NCBI GenBank assembly: GCA_947443815.1 | Contig: CANEXR010000012.1 | Coordinates: 1-22,525, forward strand | Source: Flavobacteriaceae bacterium | Lineage (GTDB): Bacteria > Bacteroidota > Bacteroidia > Flavobacteriales > Flavobacteriaceae | Direction: 5' to 3' | Length of the DNA: 22,525 nt | In this document: positions 16,475 to 22,525 of the stretch, in pieces | Position numbering within the stretch: the first letter of the stretch is position 1 | How the letters are laid out: each line of letters starts with the position of its first letter | Notes under the pieces: model-generated | What the model saw: the letters and a program-made list of their open reading frames with translations, nothing else | What the model was told of the DNA's origin: nothing | Database searches by the model: none | Made by a program: the position numbers and the translations under genes

Positions 16475-18601
16475 ATGTATATGAAAAAAGGTTTACTGTC
16501 TTTGTTATTAGTGTTTTATAGCTTTTTTGTCTATTCGCAAGAAGTTAATGGTAATATTCAATCCAGTTTTTCTACTGAAAAATTTCCTGTTTTTTCAAGT
16601 TGTGAAAATTTACAAAGCAAAGCTTTAGAAGATTGTTTTTATAATCAGGTTCAGGATTTTGTGTTTGAAAATTTTCAAGTTCCAGAACATTTAACACAAA
16701 ATAATTTTCAAGGAACGGTAAAAGTACTTTTCGAAGTAGATGGCGAAGGCAAATTCAAAGTCATTTACGTGGATGCCGTGGATGAAGACTTGATAAAAGA
16801 ATCGAAAAGGGTTTTTGGTAAATTCCCCAAAATTAAACCCGCAACTTATAATAGCAAACCAACCTATTCAAAATATACAATTACTATTGCAATACCTTTA
16901 AAAAGCAGAGAGCAGCAGGCAGCGGAAGCTTTGGCCAAAGCAGAAATTATAACAACAGATACAGCAAAACTTACGGAATTAGATAGTATTGTTTCTAAAA
17001 AATTCAATAGCCCTGAATTTGAAAGCCATCTGAATATTCCTTTTTCTCATAGTTATTATGCACAGTTTGATGCATCATTAAACAAAGTGGGGAGTAACAA
17101 TCATACAGGTTCAAAGCCCTTTACTTATACAGAAGTTTCAAAATATTATGATATTAAGGCAGCAAATGAAAAGGTAAAAATGAAAGCTTCAGGATGGTGG
17201 TCTAGGAAATTATGGAATGAAAATATGGTCGAAATTCAAGGCGAAGGATATTGGTTTACTTTAAATCCAATTGTTGATTTACAACTTGGAAAAGCGTCAC
17301 AAACTAAGGCATCTTATACCTATGTAAATACAAGAGGAATTAATTTTAGAGGGGGTATTGGTAAACAAGTTAATTTTACCACAACAGTTTTTGAAAGTCA
17401 AGGAAGGTTTGCGGATTATTTTAATCAGTATGCAGCATCAATAAAGCCAGCAGGTGGAAATCCAGCTATTATTCCAGGTATCGGAATTGCCAAAGATTTC
17501 AAAACGGATTCGTATGATTTTCCTTTGGCCGAAGCTAATTTGACTTTTGCACCTAGTAAATACATTGATTTACAATTGGGTTATGGACGTAATTTTATAG
17601 GTGACGGATACCGCTCTTTATTAGAAAGTGATGGAGCTAGTCCATATCCTTATTTTAAAATAAATACTAATTTTTGGAAAATTAAATACACCAATACCTA
17701 TATGTGGCTTAAGGACGTTCGTCCAGAAGTTACAATCGAAAGAACCTATGCCACTAAATTCATGGCCAATCATTATTTGAGTTGGAATGTTTCTAATAGA
17801 TTGAATCTTGGTTTTTTTGAATCTGTGGTTTGGACAGATACCAATAAAAGAGGTTTTGATATGAGTTTTGTCAATCCAATTATTTTTTACCGTTCGGTAG
17901 AATTTGCTTCTTCTGCCAGATCGGGAAATGCTCTTTTGGGTTTGACTTATAAATACAAATGGAGTAATCAGATTAATTTTTATGGACAATTTCTTCTAGA
18001 TGAATTTTCGTTGGGAGAAGTTAAAAACGAAAAAAACAGCTGGAAAAATAAGTTTGGATACCAATTAGGAGCTAAATATTATAATGCCTTCCATGTAAAT
18101 AATTTAATGTTACAGTTAGAATACAATCATGTTCGTCCTTATGTATATTCACACAGCGACCCAATTACAAATTATGGTCATAATAATCAAAGTTTGGGGC
18201 ATCAATGGGGTGGGAATATAAGAGAGTTTCTAGCAATTGCTCGTTACCATCAAGGAAGGTATTTTGCAGATGCTAAAATAACAATCGGTACCCGTGGATT
18301 GGATTTTGATACCGCTGAAGATAGTTTTAATTATGGCGGAAATATTTACAAAGATTATGATGAAAAAAGGCCTTATGATTCGGGAGTGAAGGTAGGTCAG
18401 GGAAATAAAACTGCAGTTTTTATTGCAGATATTCAAGGGGGCTTTTTGGTTAATCCAGCTACAAACCTAAAATTCTTTGCAAGTTATATTTATAGAAGTT
18501 TTGACCCGACACAAAATACGGCAACTACTTTTAATCAAAGTACCAATTGGTTTACTCTAGGATTGAGAGCGGATGTTTTTAACTGGTATTTTGATTATTA
18601 A
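16475..18601 (+). CDS. remB: RemB-like gliding motility protein: TonB_C-like domain plus outer-membrane barrel-like region
   Basis: The 708-residue protein has a signal peptide ending near FVYSQ (about residue 21). An in-frame second ATG at 16481 gives a more typical signal sequence (MKKGLL) and may be the real start. Residues 40-142 resemble the C-terminal domain of Bacteroidetes TonB proteins, including the PVFSSCE to DCF cysteine pair (Cys43, Cys54), a TVKVLFEVDGEGKF strand pair and a C-terminal IAIPL strand. From about residue 195 the sequence is rich in Tyr, Asn, Phe and alternating strands, like an outer-membrane barrel, and ends in an aromatic (WYFDY). In F. johnsoniae remB lies a few genes after sprA and affects gliding and colony spreading; the same order here supports the name. 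The exact molecular role is not known. It lies 12 bases after deoC. Confidence 0.8.
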   Translation: MYMKKGLLSLLLVFYSFFVYSQEVNGNIQSSFSTEKFPVFSSCENLQSKALEDCFYNQVQDFVFENFQVPEHLTQNNFQGTVKVLFEVDGEGKFKVIYVDAVDEDLIKESKRVFGKFPKIKPATYNSKPTYSKYTITIAIPLKSREQQAAEALAKAEIITTDTAKLTELDSIVSKKFNSPEFESHLNIPFSHSYYAQFDASLNKVGSNNHTGSKPFTYTEVSKYYDIKAANEKVKMKASGWWSRKLWNENMVEIQGEGYWFTLNPIVDLQLGKASQTKASYTYVNTRGINFRGGIGKQVNFTTTVFESQGRFADYFNQYAASIKPAGGNPAIIPGIGIAKDFKTDSYDFPLAEANLTFAPSKYIDLQLGYGRNFIGDGYRSLLESDGASPYPYFKINTNFWKIKYTNTYMWLKDVRPEVTIERTYATKFMANHYLSWNVSNRLNLGFFESVVWTDTNKRGFDMSFVNPIIFYRSVEFASSARSGNALLGLTYKYKWSNQINFYGQFLLDEFSLGEVKNEKNSWKNKFGYQLGAKYYNAFHVNNLMLQLEYNHVRPYVYSHSDPITNYGHNNQSLGHQWGGNIREFLAIARYHQGRYFADAKITIGTRGLDFDTAEDSFNYGGNIYKDYDEKRPYDSGVKVGQGNKTAVFIADIQGGFLVNPATNLKFFASYIYRSFDPTQNTATTFNQSTNWFTLGLRADVFNWYFDY

Positions 18602-18640
18602 GTCTAGTTTTTTTTAAAATATTTTTTTATGAATTGTTTT

Positions 18641-18671
18641 TTGTCAAATCGCTTTTGATACGCTACTTTTG
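18641..18671 (+). promoter_or_regulatory. Promoter of the ctaB-cytochrome oxidase operon
   Basis: TTG (18641-18643), a 20-base spacer and TACTTTTG (18664-18671) match the Bacteroidetes promoter pattern well, the best in this window. The predicted start site falls a little before the ctaB start codon at 18699. Confidence 0.65.
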
Positions 18672-18678
18672 CAAAAGT
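18665..18678 (+). promoter_or_regulatory. 14-bp perfect palindrome over the ctaB -7 element
   Basis: ACTTTTGCAAAAGT is self-complementary and overlaps most of the -7 element and extends towards the transcription start. A dimeric repressor bound here would block transcription of heme O synthase and the oxidase subunits. It is partly built from the TTTTG of the promoter itself, so chance is not excluded. Confidence 0.45.
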
Positions 18679-18698
18679 TTTATAAATAAAGACAAGCA

Positions 18699-19601
18699 TT
18701 GAATACAATACAAAATACACTTTCTGTAAAATCGATATATATTGACTTTAAAGCAATTACTAAAGCTGGTTTAGCTGTTAGTGTTGTTTTTTCTTCAATT
18801 GCTGGGTTTGTACTTGGAGTTGAAAATTTCAATTTTGACACTTTTTTAGTGTTGTTAAAGTTGACTATAGGTGGGTATTGTATGGTTGGTGCGTCGAATG
18901 CTTTTAATCAGGTTATCGAAAAAGATTTAGATGCGTTGATGGATAGAACTAAAAACCGTCCAGTACCAGCAGGTAGAATGTCGTCTAATGTTGCGCTGAT
19001 TATTGCCATTGCGCTAACAATTGCAGGAATTGCATTGTTGTTTACGATAAACCCAAAAACTGCTATGTTTGGTGCCATTTCGATATTTCTTTATACGAGT
19101 GTTTATACCCCATTGAAAACAGTGACATCACTATCCGTTTTTGTAGGTGCTTTTCCAGGGGCAATTCCATTTATGTTAGGTTGGGTTGCTGCGACAGGAG
19201 ATTTTGGTATTGAAGCAGGAACTTTATTCTTAATTCAGTTTTTTTGGCAATTTCCTCATTTTTGGGCAATTGGTTGGTTTTTATACGAGGATTATGAAAA
19301 AGCAGGTTTCTTTATGTTGCCAACAGGAAAAAAAGATAAGGGGACAGCTTTACAAATTATATTGTATACGATATGGCTTATGATTGCTTCACTTTTGCCT
19401 GTTTTAGGTTTTACGGGTAAGTTGTATATTACTCCTATTGCAGCTTCAGTAGTGTTTTTATTAGGTTTGTGGATGGTATATTATGCAGTACAACTTTATA
19501 AATTAAGAACGGCAAAATCAGCAAGAACATTGATGTTAGTTAGTGTTTCTTATATTACATTATTACAATTGGTTTATATATTTGATAAATTTTTAAGATA
19601 G
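18699..19601 (+). CDS. ctaB: Protoheme IX farnesyltransferase (heme O synthase)
   Basis: The 300-residue UbiA-family membrane enzyme attaches a farnesyl group to heme B, giving heme O for terminal oxidases. The prenyl-diphosphate/Mg site is intact: NAFNQVIEKDLDALMDRTKNRPVP (residues 67-90), with Glu74, Asp78 and Asp82 prominent. About eight to nine membrane helices are visible. FPHFWAIGWFLYEDYEKAGFFMLP (near 187-209) is the second conserved loop. The start is TTG at 18699: no ATG or GTG lies close enough downstream, and the resulting N-terminus (MNTIQNTLSVKSIYIDFKAITKAG) keeps the first helix. It heads a tight group with two subunit III-type genes and a subunit IV-type gene (2 to 42 bases apart). 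Confidence 0.94.
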   Translation: MNTIQNTLSVKSIYIDFKAITKAGLAVSVVFSSIAGFVLGVENFNFDTFLVLLKLTIGGYCMVGASNAFNQVIEKDLDALMDRTKNRPVPAGRMSSNVALIIAIALTIAGIALLFTINPKTAMFGAISIFLYTSVYTPLKTVTSLSVFVGAFPGAIPFMLGWVAATGDFGIEAGTLFLIQFFWQFPHFWAIGWFLYEDYEKAGFFMLPTGKKDKGTALQIILYTIWLMIASLLPVLGFTGKLYITPIAASVVFLLGLWMVYYAVQLYKLRTAKSARTLMLVSVSYITLLQLVYIFDKFLR

Positions 19602-19603
19602 TT

Positions 19604-20191
19604 ATGGAAATGACAATGACAGCAGAGGAACAAAAATCCAGAACAGCAAGATCGTATAAATTAATATTGTTGTTTGCAATGGTGAGTATGACAATGATGT
19701 TTGCTGGGCTTACAAGCGCTTTTGTGGTGAGTAAATCTAGAGCTGATTGGTTGAAAGATTTTCAATTACCAACGGCATTTTATTGGAGTACACTTGTGAT
19801 TATAGGTTGTAGTATTACTTTTTATTTGGCCAAAAAAGCTATACAAAAAGACAATCAAAAAGCAACTACAATTTATTTGTTGACAACTTTGGCTCTAGGA
19901 ATTTTATTTGTGATTTTGCAATTTACAGGATTTGGACAAATAGTAGAGAAGGGTTATTATTTTACTGGGCAAGCAAGCTCTATAACGACTACTTTTCTTT
20001 ATATTGTGACCCTAGTTCACTTATTGCACCTAGCAGGAGGGCTAATTTCTCTTTTAATTATTATTTATAATCATTTTAAACAAAAATACAATTCAACACA
20101 AACTCTTGGAATTGAACTAGGTGCGATGTATTGGCACTTTCTTGATTTATTGTGGGTGTATTTATTTTTATTTTTATATTTCTTTAAATAA
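19604..20191 (+). CDS. Cytochrome c oxidase subunit III-type protein, short form
   Basis: The 195-residue protein has five membrane helices (about 18-42, 60-78, 88-107, 126-156 and 172-194), as in bacterial five-helix subunit III. Conserved pieces are TLVHLLHLAGG (136-146) and GAMYWHFLDLLWVYLF (173-188), the latter being the family's last-helix signature. It is part of a heme-copper oxidase complex in the inner membrane that reduces oxygen. It follows ctaB by two bases; ATG codons at 19610 and 19616 are alternative starts. It differs clearly in length and sequence from the second subunit III-type gene just downstream. Confidence 0.88.
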   Translation: MEMTMTAEEQKSRTARSYKLILLFAMVSMTMMFAGLTSAFVVSKSRADWLKDFQLPTAFYWSTLVIIGCSITFYLAKKAIQKDNQKATTIYLLTTLALGILFVILQFTGFGQIVEKGYYFTGQASSITTTFLYIVTLVHLLHLAGGLISLLIIIYNHFKQKYNSTQTLGIELGAMYWHFLDLLWVYLFLFLYFFK

Positions 20192-20201
20192 GAAAAAAAC
20201 G

Positions 20202-20209
20202 TAAATTTG
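20202..20209 (+). promoter_or_regulatory. Possible internal promoter before the second subunit III gene
   Basis: TAAATTTG fits TAnnTTTG in the 42-base gap between the two subunit III genes, 24 bases before the ATG. No TTG box is seen, so this is weak. Confidence 0.35.
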
Positions 20210-20233
20210 GGAACTTTTTAACGAATAACTTTT

Positions 20234-21211
20234 ATGGAAGCGACAGTTACTACTGCAAATAGTGAAGAAAAAACTTGGGGAGGCGGCAATGAGCCAATGG
20301 GAGCAAGTTATGGCAAATTGATGATGTGGTTTTTTATCGTATCAGATGCTTTAACATTCTCTGGATTTCTAGCGGCTTACGGTTTTTCTAGATTTAAATT
20401 TATTGAAACTTGGCCATTGGCCGATGAGGTGTTCACGCACTTTCCATTTATGCATGGTGTTTCTGCTCCAATGTATTATGTGGCTTTAATGACTTTTATT
20501 TTGATTTTTTCTTCTGTGACAATGGTTTTAGCCGTTGATGCAGGACATCAAATGAAAAAAGACAAAGTGGTTATATATATGTTTCTAACCATTATTGGAG
20601 GACTTATTTTCGTAGGTTCACAAGCATGGGAATGGAAAAATTTTATTAAAGGAGAATATGGTGCTATTGAAACAAAAGGAGGAAGTTTACTTCAGTTTGT
20701 TGATAAAGAAGGTCACCGTGTATCCTTAGCTGATTTTGCGGTAACTTTGCCAGAAGAAAGAGAACAATTGACAAAAAATAAAGGGAAATGGTTCATGAGT
20801 GAGCCTACTTTGCCTTCTTATTCAGTTGCTGAAGTACAAGCAGGTTTTAAAGCGCATCCTGACTTATTAATTAGGACTGAGGTTATAACCAAAGAAAAGA
20901 AAAAAACAATTTTGTCAAGACAAGATTCTGAATTAAGATTGTCTCAAGCAAGTCTTGTTGTTGAGGGAGCTAATTTAACAAGAAATGAGTATGGAAGTAA
21001 GTTATTCGCTGATTTCTTCTTCTTTATAACAGGATTTCACGGTTTTCACGTTTTCTCTGGTGTAATCATCAATATCATCATCTTTTTTAATGTTCTTTTG
21101 GGAACTTATGAAAAAAGGAAAAGTTATGAAATGGTTGAGAAAGTGGGGTTATACTGGCACTTTGTAGATTTAGTTTGGGTATTTGTATTCACAGTATTCT
21201 ATCTTGTTTAA
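20234..21211 (+). CDS. Cytochrome c oxidase subunit III with long soluble insert
   Basis: The 325-residue protein has five membrane helices: about 28-50, 77-101, 112-132, 257-289 and 303-325. The family signatures are TGFHGFHVFSG (266-276) and GLYWHFVDLVWVFVF (305-319). Between helices 3 and 4, about 110 mainly hydrophilic residues (roughly 141-253) replace the short loop of ordinary subunit III. The insert contains lysine/glutamate-rich parts and no cysteine or His-rich metal site. It belongs to the same inner-membrane oxidase complex as its neighbours; subunits I and II are not in the window. The next gene follows after 21 bases. Confidence 0.9.
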   Translation: MEATVTTANSEEKTWGGGNEPMGASYGKLMMWFFIVSDALTFSGFLAAYGFSRFKFIETWPLADEVFTHFPFMHGVSAPMYYVALMTFILIFSSVTMVLAVDAGHQMKKDKVVIYMFLTIIGGLIFVGSQAWEWKNFIKGEYGAIETKGGSLLQFVDKEGHRVSLADFAVTLPEEREQLTKNKGKWFMSEPTLPSYSVAEVQAGFKAHPDLLIRTEVITKEKKKTILSRQDSELRLSQASLVVEGANLTRNEYGSKLFADFFFFITGFHGFHVFSGVIINIIIFFNVLLGTYEKRKSYEMVEKVGLYWHFVDLVWVFVFTVFYLV

Positions 21212-21232
21212 TTTTCAAAAAAAGTAATTATC

Positions 21233-21583
21233 ATGTCACACGAACACGTATCTAATACAGGTAGAATCTGGAAAGTATTCGGAATATTATCTGCAGTTAC
21301 AATTATAGAAGTTTATCTTGGTATTGTAAAACCAGAATTTCTTCATATGAACAATTTTTTGAGTATGAATTTGCTAAACTGGATATTTTATGGTCTTACA
21401 ATTTTTAAGGCTTATTATATTGTATGGGCATTTATGCACATGGAAGGCGAAAAGAGTACTTTAAGAAGTGCAGTTGTTATACCAGTAATCTTTCTAGTTT
21501 TATATTTGCTCTTCATTCTTTTGACGGAAGGGGATTATATTTATGGGGTTTTTAAAAATTCTACAATTAAATGGAATTTTTAA
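21233..21583 (+). CDS. Cytochrome c oxidase subunit IV-type membrane protein
   Basis: The 116-residue protein has three membrane helices (about 11-31, 47-69 and 79-98) and a short soluble tail. The pattern FKAYYIVWAFMHMEGE (58-73) is typical of prokaryotic subunit IV (caa3/aa3-type), a small subunit that helps assembly or stability of the oxidase. Last gene of the ctaB operon; a strong terminator starts 18 bases after its stop. Confidence 0.87.
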   Translation: MSHEHVSNTGRIWKVFGILSAVTIIEVYLGIVKPEFLHMNNFLSMNLLNWIFYGLTIFKAYYIVWAFMHMEGEKSTLRSAVVIPVIFLVLYLLFILLTEGDYIYGVFKNSTIKWNF

Positions 21584-21600
21584 CAAGATATTAATTCAAT

Positions 21601-21629
21601 AAAAGGGTACGCATTGCGTGCCTTTTTTT
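21601..21629 (+). terminator. Intrinsic terminator of the ctaB-oxidase operon
   Basis: Bases 21601-21612 pair with 21616-21627 over twelve positions with two wobbles and a three-base loop. The T-run 21623-21629 is part of the right arm. Confidence 0.85.
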
Positions 21630-21636
21630 ATTTTTG
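21629..21636 (+). promoter_or_regulatory. -7 promoter element of the SCO-like unit
   Basis: TATTTTTG fits TAnnTTTG, begins on the last T of the upstream terminator and ends 23 bases before the ATG at 21660. No TTG box lies at the right distance. It would allow expression separate from the oxidase operon. Confidence 0.45.
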
Positions 21637-21659
21637 TACTTTAAATTTTATTTTTTCTA

Positions 21660-22301
21660 ATGAAAAAGAATATAGTCCTTTTTGTCCTTTTTATTTTGCC
21701 TATTGTTGCCTATCTTTTTTTTGCTTCAGGGGTAAATAGTTTTACAAAATTACCAGTTATAACTCCTAAAACAGCTGATTTTGGTGATTGGAAATCATTG
21801 GATGGTTCAAAAGTGAGCTTGAATGATAAAATAACAATTCTAGGTTTCTCAGGTACGGAATTATTAAAAAACAGAGGTAATTTTTTTAATTTAAATCAGA
21901 AAATTTACCAACGCTATCATGATTTTAAAGATTTGCAATTCGTTGTAGTTTGCCCTTTAGGAACAGAAGAAGACGCAAAGAAAGTAATAGATGCTTTAGG
22001 TGCTTTTACTGATATTTCACAATGGCATTTTATTTTTACAAGCCCTCAAGAAATTACAAGTTATTATAATCAATTAAAATTGGTTGGAAAATTGGATAAT
22101 AAATTTGGTACGCCAAATGTTTATATCATTGATAAAGAAAGAAACCTTAGAGGGCGTAAACAAAAAAAAGAATACAAAGAGGGATATAGTACATTTCATC
22201 CTGCAGAATTGAGTAATGAAATGTTGGATGATTTTAAAGTTATTTTATACGAATATAGAGCTGCGCTTAAAAAAAATCACAACGCTTCAAGACAAATCTA
22301 A
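21660..22301 (+). CDS. Membrane-anchored SCO-like (thioredoxin-fold) protein without copper-site cysteines
   Basis: The 213-residue protein has one N-terminal helix (about 5-24) and then a periplasmic domain. LPVITPKTADFGDWKSLDGSKVSL followed by KITILGFSG (57-65) resembles the entry strands of SCO1/SenC or thioredoxin-like proteins, and TPNVYIIDKERNLRGR (151-166) resembles the cis-Pro and last-strand region. Where SCO proteins carry CxxxC, this protein reads FSGTELLKNRG; its only cysteine is Cys98, in a strand. It therefore probably cannot bind copper or do thiol chemistry in the usual way. The next gene, 12 bases on, begins like a true SCO protein, so the pair may work together in oxidase assembly. 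The fold assignment is an inference from weak similarity. Confidence 0.7.
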   Translation: MKKNIVLFVLFILPIVAYLFFASGVNSFTKLPVITPKTADFGDWKSLDGSKVSLNDKITILGFSGTELLKNRGNFFNLNQKIYQRYHDFKDLQFVVVCPLGTEEDAKKVIDALGAFTDISQWHFIFTSPQEITSYYNQLKLVGKLDNKFGTPNVYIIDKERNLRGRKQKKEYKEGYSTFHPAELSNEMLDDFKVILYEYRAALKKNHNASRQI

Positions 22302-22313
22302 TTTTTTAAAATT

Positions 22314-22525
22314 ATGCTAAAAAATAAATCTTACATTGGAATTTCATTCGTTATTTTGATATTTGGAATATATGCAATTCCTAAAATAGTTGAGAGAATT
22401 AAAAACAACGATGTTGTAAAAGCGGACCGTCTAGATAAAGTAACTCCCGATACGCATAGTGTAGGTAATTTAAAAAAAATTGGTCCAGCACCTAAATTTG
22501 AATTACTTAATCAAGATAATAAAAC
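22314..22525 (+). CDS. SCO1/SenC family protein, N-terminal part
   Basis: The gene starts with ATG at 22314 and runs off the window after 70 codons plus two bases. The visible part has a membrane anchor (about residues 7-24), a charged linker, and then KKIGPAPKFELLNQDNK (54-70), the usual beginning of the SCO/thioredoxin-like domain. SCO proteins deliver copper or reduce thiols for the Cu-A centre of cytochrome oxidase, which fits the oxidase genes upstream. The CxxxC motif would lie beyond the window and cannot be checked. It lies 12 bases after the cysteine-less SCO-like gene. Confidence 0.75.
   Translation, partial: MLKNKSYIGISFVILIFGIYAIPKIVERIKNNDVVKADRLDKVTPDTHSVGNLKKIGPAPKFELLNQDNK

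Noticed and set aside
17621..17989. 122-codon minus-strand open frame inside remB
   Set aside because: It lies opposite a continuous, well-patterned barrel coding region and its translation shows no family resemblance or start context.
1..22525. A wholly new defence, mobile or biosynthetic system
   Set aside because: All large frames are explained by recognisable core genes; no transposase, integrase, toxin-antitoxin pair, CRISPR repeats, composition break or attachment-site duplication was seen.

Overview
The window looks like chromosomal core sequence from a Bacteroidetes bacterium of the Flavobacterium type. Four things point this way. The DNA is AT-rich. Gene starts lack Shine-Dalgarno sequences and are preceded by A-rich leaders. 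Several leaders carry the Bacteroidetes -7 element TAnnTTTG. The gene content includes SprA (type IX secretion and gliding) and a RemB-like gliding protein. Apart from RNA-level signals, every recognisable gene is on the plus strand. No transposase, integrase, tRNA, rRNA or CRISPR array was seen.

Left part (1-3846): a carbohydrate operon. It holds the 3' end of a GH13 subfamily 18 (sucrose-phosphorylase-like) gene, a 12-helix MFS transporter and a GH37 trehalase whose start overlaps the transporter stop. The trehalase begins with an EF-hand-like segment resembling the calcium-binding domain of fungal neutral trehalases. The likely job is import of a glucoside followed by cytoplasmic phosphorolysis or hydrolysis; the actual substrates are not settled by the sequence.

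Middle part (3918-14621): a small two-CBS protein ending in a terminator, then a malic enzyme/phosphotransacetylase-like fusion (maeB), ruvA (Holliday junction helicase partner) and the giant sprA (2382 residues), which encodes the outer-membrane translocon of the type IX secretion system. maeB has a -7 element with a strong 10+10 bp dyad just upstream.

Right-middle part (14706-18601): gcvH (glycine cleavage H protein) overlaps a small VanZ-like membrane protein, followed by a UUCG-loop terminator. deoC (deoxyribose-phosphate aldolase) and a RemB-like gliding protein then form a probable two-gene unit. The sprA-gcvH-vanZ-deoC-remB order agrees with what I recall of the Flavobacterium johnsoniae sprA-remB neighbourhood.

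Right part (18699-22525): a cytochrome oxidase biogenesis cluster. It comprises ctaB (heme O synthase, TTG start), two subunit III-type proteins and a subunit IV-type protein, closed by a strong terminator. A new unit follows with a membrane-anchored SCO-like protein that has lost the copper-binding cysteines, then the first 70 codons of a second SCO1/SenC-like gene that runs off the window.

I found no convincing sign of a wholly new system such as a defence island or novel mobile element. The most interesting items are smaller: the calcium-domain trehalase, the cysteine-less SCO paralogue, the TonB-like domain joined to a barrel in RemB, the long soluble insert in one subunit III, and dyads placed on or next to three predicted promoters (maeB, gcvH, ctaB).
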